From: Immundisolibacter sp049322795
GTDB lineage: Bacteria; Pseudomonadota; Gammaproteobacteria; Immundisolibacterales; Immundisolibacteraceae
Reading direction: 5' to 3'
Length of the DNA: 64,000 nt
Assembly: GCA_049322795.1 (NCBI GenBank)
Contig: JBMOQH010000012.1
Span: 44,549-108,548 of the forward strand
The notes under the pieces are model-generated. The model was not told where the DNA came from. It did not search any database and was given only the letters and a program-made list of their open reading frames with translations. Position numbers and translations under genes: made by a program. Below, in pieces: positions 51,390 to 60,339 of this stretch (position 1 is its first letter; every line of letters begins with the position of its first letter).

Positions 51390-52303
51390 CAGATGGGATC
51401 CCAGGCGAACACGTCGGCCGACACGGCGAGCGGGTAGAACTGCTCGGCAAACGCCGCCGGCAGGCGCTCGGCCAGCTGCTCGGGCGTCCAGCCGCCGTCG
51501 CGGTGGATGGAGCGCAGCGGGCGCGACTGCGACATCAGGAACACCTCATTGGCCCGCACGGCGAAGATCTGGCCGTTGACCGCGGCGGCGGCGTCCGAGA
51601 GCAGGAACACCGCCACCGGGGCGATCTTGTCCGGCGTCATGCGCTTCAGGCGCTCGACGCGCGCCTGCTGCTCGGGCGTGTCGGTAGGGATGGAGCCGAT
51701 CATGCGGCTCCAGGCGAACGGCGAGATGCAGTTGCTGCGCACGCCAAAGCGCTGCATGTCGAGCGCGATCGACTTCGACAGCCCGACGATGCCGAGCTTG
51801 GCGGCGGCGTAGTTGGCCTGCCCGACGTTGCCGATCAGGCCCGAGGTGGAGGTCATGTGCACGAAGGCGCCGCCGCCCTGTTCGCGAAACAGCGGCGCCA
51901 CGGCGCGGCTCAGATAAAACGAGCCGAACAGGTGGACCTGGATCACCGCCTCGAAATCCTCGGGCGACATCTTGTGGAAGATGCCGTCGCGCAGGATGCC
52001 GGCATTGTTGACCACGCCGTCCACCCGGCCGAAGGCATCGAGCGCCGTCTGCACCATGGCCTGGGCGCCGTCCCACGAGGCCACGGAATCGGTGCTGGCC
52101 ACCGCCTGTCCGCCGGCGGCGCGGATCTCGTCCACCATCCGCTGCGCCGGGCCGGCGTCCGTGCCGTCGCCGCCCACCGAGCCGCCGATGTCGTTGACCA
52201 CCACGCGCGCCCCCTGCGCGGCGGCCAGGCGCGCGATGCCGCCGCCGATGGCGCCGCCGCCACCGGTGACGATGATGACCTTGTTGTCGAGCATGCCGGG
52301 CAT
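51389..52303 (-). CDS. SDR-family 3-hydroxyacyl-CoA dehydrogenase-like protein
   Basis: This 304-residue short-chain dehydrogenase has the cofactor loop TGGGGAIGGGIA (about 12-23), NNAG, and the catalytic Ser152-Tyr165-Lys169. The insertion between strands (VNDIGGSVGGDGTDAGPAQ) is typical of the dehydrogenase half of MFE-2 proteins, and a C-terminal extension (about 255-304) follows the core. The ATG at 52303 has CTGGAG upstream; the open frame reaches 52429. It overlaps the hydratase gene, so the pair probably performs successive hydration and NAD-linked oxidation of a CoA thioester. Confidence 0.9.
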   Translation of the reverse strand: MPGMLDNKVIIVTGGGGAIGGGIARLAAAQGARVVVNDIGGSVGGDGTDAGPAQRMVDEIRAAGGQAVASTDSVASWDGAQAMVQTALDAFGRVDGVVNNAGILRDGIFHKMSPEDFEAVIQVHLFGSFYLSRAVAPLFREQGGGAFVHMTSTSGLIGNVGQANYAAAKLGIVGLSKSIALDMQRFGVRSNCISPFAWSRMIGSIPTDTPEQQARVERLKRMTPDKIAPVAVFLLSDAAAAVNGQIFAVRANEVFLMSQSRPLRSIHRDGGWTPEQLAERLPAAFAEQFYPLAVSADVFAWDPI

Positions 52304-52517
52304 GGGGTTTCTCCAGTTGGGTGCGGGCGGCGTGCGCGCCGCCGGGGCGCGCAGGGACGGGCGGGTCGATGGTCGATTCGGCCGGGTTGCGGCAGGCGGG
52401 GATTGTAGGGCTGGCGCCGCCGGCTGCACCGGGTTCGGACGCGATGGCCAGCCCGGCCAGGCCCCGGGTCAGCGCGGCGTCAGGGCGACAGGGTTATGGG
52501 TTCCACCCGAGGCACGG

Positions 52518-52576
52518 GCCGGCACTGAGGCGGCGGGTGCCGGCAGACCACCGCCATTGCGACGCAATGGCGGTGG
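52518..52576 (-). terminator. Two strong hairpins after the VOC gene
   Basis: On the minus strand, just past the VOC stop codon, CCACCGCCATTGCG / CGCAATGGCGGTGG (52548-52576) forms a 14-base near-perfect palindrome. It is followed by GCCGGCAC / GTGCCGGC (52518-52544). They probably separate the oxygenase-VOC unit from the SDR-MaoC unit. No T-run follows. Confidence 0.5.
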
Positions 52577-52585
52577 CGCGCAAGC

Positions 52586-53665
52586 TCAGGCCGGGGTGGA
52601 CAGGTTGGCCATCATCACCGGGCGGATGCCGGTCGGGCCTTTTTCCCACTGCGGGCCGGGATGGATCACCTCGGTGACGTAGCCGAGCTCCTGCGAGGTG
52701 TCGACGTAGTAGAAATTGGCGAAACCGCCGCCGATGCCGCCGCCCATCACCACCGGCATGCCGGCCTGCGCCAGGCGCTGCGCGCTCGTCTGCCAGGCGG
52801 CGGCGTCGGGCAGCATGGAGGCGTTCATGTGGTGGATGCCCTCGCCGACCAGGTTGCGGTAGTTTTCCTTGTAGTGACTCGGGCCGAAGGTCGGCTGGAT
52901 GACCTCGAAGCCCAGCCGCGGCGTGAAGCTGAACAGCGTCGTGAAGTAGGCGTGATCGACCGGCTTGCCCATGTACTCGGGTTCTTCCAGCGAGCCGGGG
53001 GCGTTGCTCCAGTTCATGAAGGCCCATTCGGCGAGGCCGAACAGGCGCGCCCAGTCGGCGACGCGCGCCATCAGATCGTGCACCACCACGCCGAAGTGCA
53101 TCTGGAACGTGCCGAGCGGCAGCAGCGGGCCGCCTTCCGGCACCGCATCGGCAAGGTTCCACACTTCGTCCGGCTGCGCCGCCGGGCGCTCCCCGTCCGC
53201 CACCAGCAGCTGGACGTAGAAGCCGCCGAGCGTGGCGCGGGTGTCGAGCGTCACCTCGCGCACGCCATCGGGCAGCACGGCGCTTTGCGCGATCGGCACC
53301 TGCTGACCGGCGAGCCAGGTCTCGAGCGCCGCCATGCGCGCGGGGTCGATCACCGCCGTGCACACGTGGTGGATGCCCTCGCCCTTGGTGAGCAGGAATT
53401 CCTGGTAGGTGGTCCAGCCGCCGCGCGGCTCGATGAGCCGGATGGTGACCGGGCCGAGGTTGGTCTCGGCCACGCCGCTGGCGGTCAGAAAATGCTGCGG
53501 GGCGGCATGGCCGCGGGTGACGGTGTGGCCGAGGCGCTCCGGCGTATGGTCGGTCACCGCCCAGTCGGTGATGCCGTACAGGCGGGTGAAGCGGCGCGCC
53601 GCGGCGCGGGCGTCGTGCACGACCACGCCGATGTGGATCAGCTCGTCGGTGGGGATCTTGTTCAC
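52586..53665 (-). CDS. Two-domain VOC (glyoxalase/extradiol-fold) protein
   Basis: This 359-residue protein has two vicinal-oxygen-chelate modules: IHIGVVVHDARAAARRFTRLYG (from about residue 10) and MHFGVVVHDLMARVADWARLFG (from about 180). Possible metal ligands are His in IHIGVVV and GIHHVC and later Glu residues. VOC enzymes include extradiol dioxygenases, glyoxalases and epimerases, and the reaction here is unknown. The start is GTG with GAGGAGCC upstream. It lies 19 bases after the ABM-fold gene in a Rieske dioxygenase unit, so a step just after ring hydroxylation is a reasonable inference. Confidence 0.85.
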   Translation of the reverse strand: MNKIPTDELIHIGVVVHDARAAARRFTRLYGITDWAVTDHTPERLGHTVTRGHAAPQHFLTASGVAETNLGPVTIRLIEPRGGWTTYQEFLLTKGEGIHHVCTAVIDPARMAALETWLAGQQVPIAQSAVLPDGVREVTLDTRATLGGFYVQLLVADGERPAAQPDEVWNLADAVPEGGPLLPLGTFQMHFGVVVHDLMARVADWARLFGLAEWAFMNWSNAPGSLEEPEYMGKPVDHAYFTTLFSFTPRLGFEVIQPTFGPSHYKENYRNLVGEGIHHMNASMLPDAAAWQTSAQRLAQAGMPVVMGGGIGGGFANFYYVDTSQELGYVTEVIHPGPQWEKGPTGIRPVMMANLSTPA

Positions 53666-53684
53666 GGTCAGGCTCCTCGCGGGC

Positions 53685-54050
53685 TCAGGCCCAGCGGATG
53701 GTGCTCAGGCGCTGCGCCGGGTCGAGCGGCTGCCAGATCTGGTCGACCAGGTCGTAGTTGGCGTGCGGGTAGAACTCGAAGGTCGGGTTCAGCATCTTCG
53801 CCTGTTCCTGGTCGGGCGAGCCCTGCTCGCGCATCTGCTTGAGCCAGTGCTGGTCGTACAGCTCGCGGCTGGCCCAGTGCTCCATCAGCACCACCCGCCG
53901 CGGGTCTTCCACGCTGCGGAACAGCTCGTATTGCACCGCGCCCGGCTCCTGCTTGACGGGCTGGAACATCTGCACCAGGCCGGGCAGGGCCTGCTCGGCA
54001 ACTTCCGGACTCGGGAAATTCAGGGTCACGATCACGCGCACGCCGGCCAT
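53685..54050 (-). CDS. ABM-fold (antibiotic biosynthesis monooxygenase) protein
   Basis: This 121-residue protein has the dimeric ferredoxin-like ABM fold: VRVIVTLNFPSPEVAEQ, then KQEPGAVQYELFRSVEDPRRVVLMEHWAS. Cofactor-less quinone-forming monooxygenases and heme-degrading enzymes share this fold, but many members have no known reaction. CGAGGAG precedes the ATG. It sits between the dioxygenase beta gene and the VOC gene and may oxidise a dihydroxylated intermediate to a quinone; that is speculative. Confidence 0.85.
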   Translation of the reverse strand: MAGVRVIVTLNFPSPEVAEQALPGLVQMFQPVKQEPGAVQYELFRSVEDPRRVVLMEHWASRELYDQHWLKQMREQGSPDQEQAKMLNPTFEFYPHANYDLVDQIWQPLDPAQRLSTIRWA

Positions 54051-54084
54051 GGGGATTCTCCTCGTCGTTATTTGAAGCAGGGCC

Positions 54085-54102
54085 CTCCGGCGGCCGCCGG
54101 AG
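54085..54102. repeat. Perfect 18-base palindrome
   Basis: CTCCGGCGGCCGCCGGAG lies in the 68-base gap between the dioxygenase beta gene and the ABM gene. It would form a stable hairpin in the transcript and could set relative expression of upstream and downstream genes. Confidence 0.5.
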
Positions 54103-54118
54103 CGTTAACTGGAAGGAA

Positions 54119-54691
54119 TCAATAGAACAGGCTCAGGTTCTTGACCAGCAGCGTCGCCATGTCGAACACCACGGTGCGGTCGACGATCGCGAACCCGTAG
54201 CGGCCGTCGGTCCGGCGCAGGCGATCGAAGCGCCGGCCGATGACCGAATCCTGGTGCCGTTCGCTGCTGGTGCGGTAGACGTGGAAGCTCGACTGCACGT
54301 CGAACTCGTCGGGCCGTTCGGTGGTGTGCGCGCGCACGTTGCTGATGAGATGCCGCGTGCGCGACGGCGGCGTCTCGGACCACGCCATGTGGGTGGACAG
54401 GCGGTTCACGCGCTCGCTGAGCATGGCGCGGTCCTCGTCGAAATGCGCCGCGCTGCCGGGCGGGTACATCTCGCGATCCATCTCGCGCGCCAGGCGGTTC
54501 TCGCGTACCGGCGCCCAGTAGTGCACGTCGGGCGCCATCAACGCCAGCCAGTCCTGGAACAGCCAGGCGTCCAGCAGGTCGGCCTCGGCGTACAGGAACT
54601 GTTCGATGGCGTAGGCGGTTTCAAGCGGCACGTTGACCGGAGCCAGCCGGTCCGGGCGCCGGAACAGGTGCGCGACCTTCGGCTGGCTCAT
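54119..54691 (-). CDS. Ring-hydroxylating dioxygenase beta subunit
   Basis: This 190-residue protein has the SnoaL-like cone fold of dioxygenase beta subunits: AIEQFLYAEADLLDAWLFQDWLALM (about 28-52), then YWAPVREN and a late VFDMATLLVKNLSLFY. It is structural, forming the alpha3beta3 hexamer with the product of the adjacent upstream alpha gene (one base between stop and ATG). Length is typical (about 165-195). Confidence 0.95.
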   Translation of the reverse strand: MSQPKVAHLFRRPDRLAPVNVPLETAYAIEQFLYAEADLLDAWLFQDWLALMAPDVHYWAPVRENRLAREMDREMYPPGSAAHFDEDRAMLSERVNRLSTHMAWSETPPSRTRHLISNVRAHTTERPDEFDVQSSFHVYRTSSERHQDSVIGRRFDRLRRTDGRYGFAIVDRTVVFDMATLLVKNLSLFY

Positions 54692-54692
54692 G

Positions 54693-56042
54693 TCAGGCGC
54701 CCCCGGCGGCGCTGCGCGGCGGCGTCAGCGCGGCGCGTTCGGCCGCCTCCCGCTGCGCCTTGCGCCGCGTGAGGTCCGGCCACGGCGCGCCGGACATCAT
54801 GTCGGCGTAATGGCGGTACATGCTGCGCGCGGCTTCCTCGGCGTACACGTGTGGCACCGTGCGGCCGGGCAGGCCGTCGGCGTCGTAGCGCGCCTGGCCG
54901 AGCATCTGCCGGTAGACCAGCGGAATCTTGCGCGCCATGTGCCCGCGCAGGATGCGCTGCTCTTCCTCCCAGTTGACGGCGTCGTCCTGCTCGAACATGC
55001 CGGCCGGGCTGAAGGTGCGCAGCAGGTCCAGACGAATCGCGTCCTTGACCTCGGCCGGCGCCGCGACCGGCGCCATGGACCAGGCCCAGATTTCCATCTC
55101 GTCCGGGCCGCGCGGGTGCGTGACGCGGAAGGTGTAATTGCTGAGCATCATGAAGTTCGGAAAGATGTTGGCATGCCCGGCGCTCAGCACCCGCTGCGGG
55201 CCCAGACGCGCGGCGACCTGGTCCTTGGTGTCTTCCTGCCAGCGGTAGATGGTCTCGTTCATGGTGGGCATGCCGCCGGAGAACCAGCCGTTGCCGTGGC
55301 CGTAGGGCGAGGCGAACTGAAAGCCGGCCGGGTTCGACAGCTGCCCGAGCTGGCGCATGGCCCAGTCCGGCGGTCCCTTCTCGCCGACCGGCACCATCAC
55401 CTGGAACGCCGAGGCATGCGACACCTCGCCGTGGTACATGTCCGACGCCGGCTGCTCGGCGTTGAACTTCCAGTTGGCCGGCAGCACCCACTTGTGCATG
55501 CCGACGACCTCGAGCCCGCCCTCGTAGCGGTCGATGTAGGCATCGAAGTACCACGCGAAGTCGCCGAGATAGTCCTCGAAGCTCGGCGCGGTTTCGTCCC
55601 AGGTGCCGAAGAGGAAGCCCTTGTAGTTGGCCACGCGCACCTGCGCGGCGCGGAAGATGGCCGGGTCGATGCTGTCGTAGATCGCCTCGCCGTGCGGGAT
55701 GTTGATCACCGCCCCGTCGAGACCGTAGTTCCAGCCGTGGAACGAGCACATGAAGTTGCGCGTCGTGCCGCGGTCGGCGCGGCACAGGCGCATGCCGCGG
55801 TGGCGGCACTGGTTCAGGAAGGCCCGCACCGAGCCGTCCGCCTGGCGCACCACCAGCACCGGATCCTCGCCGATGTAGTTCTGGATGAAGTCGCCGGGCT
55901 GCGGAATCATCGTGTCGTGGGCCAGGAACACCCACGAGCGGGCGAAGATCTGCTCGAGCTCCTGCGCGTAGATGCTGCGGTCGTGAAAAATGTCGCCGTG
56001 GATCAGGCCACGGTCCGGGTCGATCAAGCGCGAAACGTCCAT
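54693..56042 (-). CDS. Ring-hydroxylating dioxygenase alpha subunit
   Basis: This 449-residue catalytic subunit has Rieske ligands Cys79-x-His81 and Cys99-x2-His102, and the mononuclear iron motif Asp201-x2-His204-x4-His209. That is the complete set seen in naphthalene and biphenyl dioxygenases. With the beta subunit it would add O2 across an aromatic double bond to form a cis-dihydrodiol. The ATG at 56042 has AGGAGAAG upstream and gives the family N-terminus (RGLIHGDIFHDRSIYAQELE). Ferredoxin and reductase genes are not in the window. A shared 10-mer (ACGAACGTTC) lies 38 bases upstream. Confidence 0.95.
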   Translation of the reverse strand: MDVSRLIDPDRGLIHGDIFHDRSIYAQELEQIFARSWVFLAHDTMIPQPGDFIQNYIGEDPVLVVRQADGSVRAFLNQCRHRGMRLCRADRGTTRNFMCSFHGWNYGLDGAVINIPHGEAIYDSIDPAIFRAAQVRVANYKGFLFGTWDETAPSFEDYLGDFAWYFDAYIDRYEGGLEVVGMHKWVLPANWKFNAEQPASDMYHGEVSHASAFQVMVPVGEKGPPDWAMRQLGQLSNPAGFQFASPYGHGNGWFSGGMPTMNETIYRWQEDTKDQVAARLGPQRVLSAGHANIFPNFMMLSNYTFRVTHPRGPDEMEIWAWSMAPVAAPAEVKDAIRLDLLRTFSPAGMFEQDDAVNWEEEQRILRGHMARKIPLVYRQMLGQARYDADGLPGRTVPHVYAEEAARSMYRHYADMMSGAPWPDLTRRKAQREAAERAALTPPRSAAGGA

Positions 56043-56079
56043 GCTTCTCCTGTGCCTCCTGCCATCGTGACCCATTCTC

Positions 56080-56090
56080 ACGAACGTTCG
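56080..56090. promoter_or_regulatory. Palindromic operator candidate, copy 1
   Basis: CGAACGTTCG (56081-56090) is a perfect palindrome in the divergent region between the dioxygenase alpha gene (minus) and the flavoprotein gene (plus). The 10-mer ACGAACGTTC (56080-56089) recurs before the amidohydrolase gene, at almost the same distance from the start codon. A TetR-type regulator is a plausible binder. Confidence 0.55.
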
Positions 56091-56158
56091 GCATAGTAGG
56101 AGGGCGCGAAACGGCATGTCAATTCGCGCCACGTAATGCAAACGCAGGGGAGGCGAGG

Positions 56159-57856
56159 GTGAGCGAACAAAACACGCGGACCGGCGACTGGGACCGGGAA
56201 GTCGACTGGATCGTGATCGGCAGCGGCGGCGGCGGCATGACCTCGGCGCTGACCGCCCAGCACCACGGCCTGCGCAGCCTGATCATCGAAAAATCCGCCT
56301 ACGTGGGCGGCAGCACCGCCCGCTCCGGCGGCTGCGTGTGGATTCCGAACAACTACCTGGCGCTCGAAGGCGGCCTGCCGGACAGCGAGGAACTCGCGCG
56401 CGCCTACATGGCCGCCACCGTCGGCGAGCGCACGCCGGCGGCGCTGCGGGAGGCGTACCTGAAACACGGCCCGCAGATGATCGCCTTCCTGCGCGATCAC
56501 AGCGCCATGCACTTCGAGTGGAGCCGCGGGTATTCCGACTACTACCCCGAGGCGCCGGGCGGCTTTGCCGAGGGTCGCGCGCTCGAGCCGCTGCCCTTCG
56601 ATGGCCACCTGCTGGGCGAGCAGTTCAAGTACCTGCGCCGGCCGGTGATGATGGGCGTGCGCTACACCTCGATCAGCCTGCGCCGGGTGCAGATCCTGAA
56701 CGGCCTGCGCCGGCATCAAAGCGGCCGGCGGCAGTTGCTCAAGACCATCGTCGATACCGCCCGCAATCTCGTGACCCGCAAGGCCATGCTGACCATGGGG
56801 CAGGGCGTGGCCGGCCGGCTCTATTACTCGGTGCTGCAGGCCGGCATTCCGGTTGAACTCGAAACCCCCATGACGCGGCTGATCGTCGAGGACGGTCGCG
56901 TGCTCGGCGTCGAGGTGCTGCGCCAGTACCAGCCGCGCCGCTACCGCGCCACGCGCGGCGTGCTGCTGGCGGCGGGCGGCTTTGCCCACAACCAGACCAT
57001 GCGCGATCAGTACCACCCGCAGCCGTCGCGCAGCGCCTGGTCCATCGCGGTCGAGAGCGATACCGGCGACGGCATCCGCGCCGGGCAGGCGCTGGGTGCG
57101 CGCACGGACCTCATGGAAGACGCTTGGTGGGGCCCGGTCAGCCAGGTCGGCGGCCAGCGCTATCCGAACTTCGCCGTCACCGAACGCTCGACCCCGGGCA
57201 CGCTGATGGTCAACAGTCTCGGTGAGCGCTTCGTCAACGAGGCGGCGCCGTACTCGGACGTGGTGCACCGCATCCACGAGCTGCACAATCAAAGCGGCGT
57301 GTCGCACGTGCCGTGCTGGATCATCCTCGACCGCGCCAACCGCAACTCGTACCTGCTGGGCTTGTCACCCCCCGCCTTGCCGCTGCCGCGGCGGTACTTC
57401 GAACACGGCGATTTCTGCAAGGCGCCCTCACTCGACGCGCTGGCGGCGCAGATCGGCGTGCCGGCGGACCGGCTGCGGGCCTCGGTGCAGACCTTCAACC
57501 GTTACGCCGAGACCGGCGTCGATGCGGATTTTCACCGCGGCGAGAGCGCCTACGACCGCGTCTTCGGCGACCCGCATTTCCGCAACCCGAACCTCGCGCC
57601 GCTGACCAAGCCGCCGTTCTACGCCATCCGGCTCTACCCCGGCGACATCGGCACCCGCGGCGGGCTGGTCACCGACGACCGGGCGCAGGTGCTGGACGGG
57701 CAGGGCCGGGTGATCGAGGGCCTGTGGGCCACCGGCAACAGCATGGCCTCGGTGATGGGCCACTCGTACCCGGGGCCGGGCGCGACCATCGGCCCGTCCA
57801 TGACCTTCGGCTACATCGCCGCCCTGGCGGCGGCGGGCAAGCTGGATGCTGGGTGA
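56159..57856 (+). CDS. FAD-dependent dehydrogenase, 3-ketosteroid Delta1-dehydrogenase-like
   Basis: This 565-residue flavoprotein has the FAD-binding GSGGGGMTSALTAQHHG loop (about 21-37), EKSAYVGGSTARSGGCVWIP, and a C-terminal GLWATGNSMASVMGHSYPG...IGPSMTFGYIAA motif. That combination is typical of 3-ketosteroid 1-dehydrogenases and related fumarate-reductase-type enzymes. It may desaturate a cyclic ketone or steroid-like ring; the exact substrate is unknown. The GTG start follows GGGGAGGCGAGG. It is divergent from the dioxygenase unit and may share the palindromic operator. Confidence 0.88.
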   Translation: MSEQNTRTGDWDREVDWIVIGSGGGGMTSALTAQHHGLRSLIIEKSAYVGGSTARSGGCVWIPNNYLALEGGLPDSEELARAYMAATVGERTPAALREAYLKHGPQMIAFLRDHSAMHFEWSRGYSDYYPEAPGGFAEGRALEPLPFDGHLLGEQFKYLRRPVMMGVRYTSISLRRVQILNGLRRHQSGRRQLLKTIVDTARNLVTRKAMLTMGQGVAGRLYYSVLQAGIPVELETPMTRLIVEDGRVLGVEVLRQYQPRRYRATRGVLLAAGGFAHNQTMRDQYHPQPSRSAWSIAVESDTGDGIRAGQALGARTDLMEDAWWGPVSQVGGQRYPNFAVTERSTPGTLMVNSLGERFVNEAAPYSDVVHRIHELHNQSGVSHVPCWIILDRANRNSYLLGLSPPALPLPRRYFEHGDFCKAPSLDALAAQIGVPADRLRASVQTFNRYAETGVDADFHRGESAYDRVFGDPHFRNPNLAPLTKPPFYAIRLYPGDIGTRGGLVTDDRAQVLDGQGRVIEGLWATGNSMASVMGHSYPGPGATIGPSMTFGYIAALAAAGKLDAG

Positions 57857-57945
57857 CCTGTTCCGCCTGGACGGACTCGAAGCGGGCTGACAAAAGCGCC
57901 CCGGCAGGCGAGGCTTTGCAGCGCCTCAATCAGCTGCAACGGACC

Positions 57946-57965
57946 GGTGACGCTAAGACGTCACC
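57946..57965. terminator. Hairpin between convergent genes
   Basis: GGTGACG (57946-57952) and CGTCACC (57959-57965) pair around CTAAGA; the right arm includes the stop codon of the minus-strand oxygenase gene. It could end transcription on either strand. Confidence 0.4.
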
Positions 57966-59178
57966 TCGCTTCGCGCGCGAACCCCATCATCTGCCGGTAG
58001 TGCTCCCACCAAAGGGCATTCGGCGCCTCATCGTTCTGCTTGGTTTCGGCGAGATCGGCGCCTTCGCGGTAGCCCTTCAGGAAGAAGGTGTGCGACGGGT
58101 CGGTTTCCAGCGCCTGCTGGATGCGCAGGAACACCGTGGCGTCCTCCAGGCTGACGAAGCCGCTGGGGCCGATCATGTTCGACGACTGGCGCAGGCGGTG
58201 GCGAACCATGTCCGCGTCATCGTCGGCGTGGGCGAAATAGGCGTAGTGCACTTCCACCTGGTCGATGCCGACCGGGTTGGCATAGCGGATGTTGAAGATG
58301 TCAAGGTGGTTGGCGATGGCTGTCAGCGGCCAGAACGCCAGCAGGCTGGACCCGGCGCCCTGTGTGGCGGCCTTGTTGCGCGGCGCGGCGCCGCCCTGGT
58401 AGCCGATGACGCTCGGATCGCGCAGCAGTCCGCCGTCGCTGGGCTGAGCGGCGACCTCGGACAGGATCATCATGTGCCCGCTCGGCAGGCGGCTCTGGCG
58501 GCCGCTGCCGCCCTGCCAGCGCAGCATGCGAAACGCCGCGTGCAGCAGCGGGGCGTGGAAGGCGTCGTTATCGATGTACACCTTCCAGTTCGACTGGTAG
58601 CGCACCTTCTGGTAACCCAGCAGCTGCAGGCGACCGTCGCCGCCAAGTGCGTCCTGCACCGGGCCGGCCATGTGGCCCATCCAGTCCATGAGCGGCGGTG
58701 GGTTCGCGTGCAGGCTGACGAACAGCAGTCCCATATGACTGGCGCTGCGCGGTTCGGCCAGGTTGTAGTCGGCGTGTTTGAAGTCCGGTGGGAATTCGGC
58801 CTCGCCCGGGCAGGAGCGCAGCTGGCCGCGGGTATCGAACACCCAGCGGTGATACGGACACTCGATGTCGCCGCTGCGGCCGCGAAAGGCCACCGCCAGT
58901 TTGGTGCTGCGGTGCGTGCAGGCATTGTGAAAGGCCCGCACCACACCGTCGTCGCCGCGGATCACCAGCAGCGGCGTGCGCCCGACGGTGACGGTCTTGT
59001 AGTCGCCGGGATTCGGCAGTTCGGCGTCGTGGGCCACCGGATGCCAGACCGGCCCGCGAAAGATGCGCTCGTGTTCGAGCGCGAACACGTCGGCGTCCTC
59101 GAAGGCCCATTTGGGCACCTGGTTGAACGCCGACGGCCAGCGCGGCAGGGAAGCGGCAAGTGCGTCGTTGGGCTTCAT
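57961..59178 (-). CDS. Rieske oxygenase, alpha subunit (stand-alone)
   Basis: This 405-residue protein has Rieske ligands Cys87-x-His89 and Cys107-x2-His110 and the iron motif Asp205-x2-His208-x4-His213. No beta-subunit gene is next to it, so it is probably an alpha-only (homotrimeric) monooxygenase or dioxygenase. The ATG at 59178 has GGAG upstream. It follows the amidohydrolase gene by 51 bases, and the two probably share a transcript started near 60360. It differs clearly from the other two alpha subunits in the window. Confidence 0.93.
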   Translation of the reverse strand: MKPNDALAASLPRWPSAFNQVPKWAFEDADVFALEHERIFRGPVWHPVAHDAELPNPGDYKTVTVGRTPLLVIRGDDGVVRAFHNACTHRSTKLAVAFRGRSGDIECPYHRWVFDTRGQLRSCPGEAEFPPDFKHADYNLAEPRSASHMGLLFVSLHANPPPLMDWMGHMAGPVQDALGGDGRLQLLGYQKVRYQSNWKVYIDNDAFHAPLLHAAFRMLRWQGGSGRQSRLPSGHMMILSEVAAQPSDGGLLRDPSVIGYQGGAAPRNKAATQGAGSSLLAFWPLTAIANHLDIFNIRYANPVGIDQVEVHYAYFAHADDDADMVRHRLRQSSNMIGPSGFVSLEDATVFLRIQQALETDPSHTFFLKGYREGADLAETKQNDEAPNALWWEHYRQMMGFAREAR

Positions 59179-59229
59179 CGCGGCGTTCTCCGGTGACGAT
59201 GCGACGGCGGCAGCGCCGCCCCGACGGGC

Positions 59230-60312
59230 TTACTGCAGGTTGAAGAACCGCCGCGCGTTGTCGCCGAGCAGCTTGTTTTTCTCGTCGAGGGTGAGGTCAG
59301 GCTGCGCGTAGGCGGCTTCGATTTCCTTGCGCACCGCGCGGAAATCCACTTCGTGCGGATAGTCAGTGGAAAAAGCGAACGCGTCCGGCCCGACCCGCTT
59401 GATCAGATACGGCAGTGTGCCCTCACCAGGCTCGCAGCCGATCAGGATCTGGCCATTGCCGAGGTAATGCTCGAAGGTGCGGTAGGCGCCCATCATGCCG
59501 AGTTCGGCGTTGCGCGCCATGCGATCGAGCAGCACCGTGGTCCAGCCGCAGCCGCCTTCCGTGAAGGCTACCCGCAGGCCGGGGTACTGCTCGAACAGGC
59601 CGTTGTGGATCATCGACACCGCCGCGATCATCAGCCCCATCGGGTGGTGGATGACGTGCGAGGGCAGGATCGAGTTCACGGAGCCCAGGCCCAGGCCCAC
59701 GTTGGAACCGCCGTGCACGCCGAGCGCGCAGCCGAGATCCGCGGCCTCCTTGTAGATCGGCCAGTAGTACTCGTGCCCGAGGTCGAGCGGCAGGCCGGTC
59801 GACGGCAGCATGGCGCCCGGCAGCTTGAGTTCCTTCACTGCCCGGCGCAGCTCCTGCACCGCCGCGGACGGCTTCTGCATCGGGATCAGTGCCATCGGCA
59901 GCAGCTTGGGGCTGACGCGCCGGTAGCGGTCGGCCACGTAGTCGTTGTAGGCCTGACAGACCGCGATGGCGTATTCCTCCTCGCGAATCTGGCCGACCGT
60001 CAGCCCCTCGCTGGTGTACATCACCGAGTATTCGACGTTGGCGTTCTCCAGAAACTCCAGCCAGTCCTCGGCCGAACCCTTGCGGTGTTTGCTTGCCAGT
60101 TCCTGGTGGCCCATCACACCGTCCTCAGCCTTGAATGCCGAGGGCTTGGGCCAGTGCACGCCGTCCAGGGTCGGGAAGGGGGTGCGGAAAAAGTTCTGCG
60201 GGTTCAGGCACAGCTCGCGCACCGCCGGGTGCGCGTACTCGGCCATTTCGGCAAGCGATTCCATGATGTGGCCGTCGGCATCGACGGCGGGGCGCAGGGT
60301 GGTGGCGTCCAT
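59230..60312 (-). CDS. Amidohydrolase-family (ACMSD-like) metal enzyme
   Basis: This 360-residue TIM-barrel protein belongs to amidohydrolase family 2, which includes decarboxylases and C-C or C-N hydrolases of aromatic catabolism. The N-terminal VDADGHIME (about 10-18) takes the place of the usual HxH metal motif, with Asp13 and His15; GVHGGS and STDYPHEVDF (late Asp) supply the remaining ligands. The ATG at 60312 has GAGGAG upstream. It heads a minus-strand unit with the Rieske oxygenase, and the operator-like 10-mer lies 36 bases upstream. Confidence 0.9.
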   Translation of the reverse strand: MDATTLRPAVDADGHIMESLAEMAEYAHPAVRELCLNPQNFFRTPFPTLDGVHWPKPSAFKAEDGVMGHQELASKHRKGSAEDWLEFLENANVEYSVMYTSEGLTVGQIREEEYAIAVCQAYNDYVADRYRRVSPKLLPMALIPMQKPSAAVQELRRAVKELKLPGAMLPSTGLPLDLGHEYYWPIYKEAADLGCALGVHGGSNVGLGLGSVNSILPSHVIHHPMGLMIAAVSMIHNGLFEQYPGLRVAFTEGGCGWTTVLLDRMARNAELGMMGAYRTFEHYLGNGQILIGCEPGEGTLPYLIKRVGPDAFAFSTDYPHEVDFRAVRKEIEAAYAQPDLTLDEKNKLLGDNARRFFNLQ

Positions 60313-60339
60313 CAGAGCGTTCTCCTCGGCAAGCTGGTC

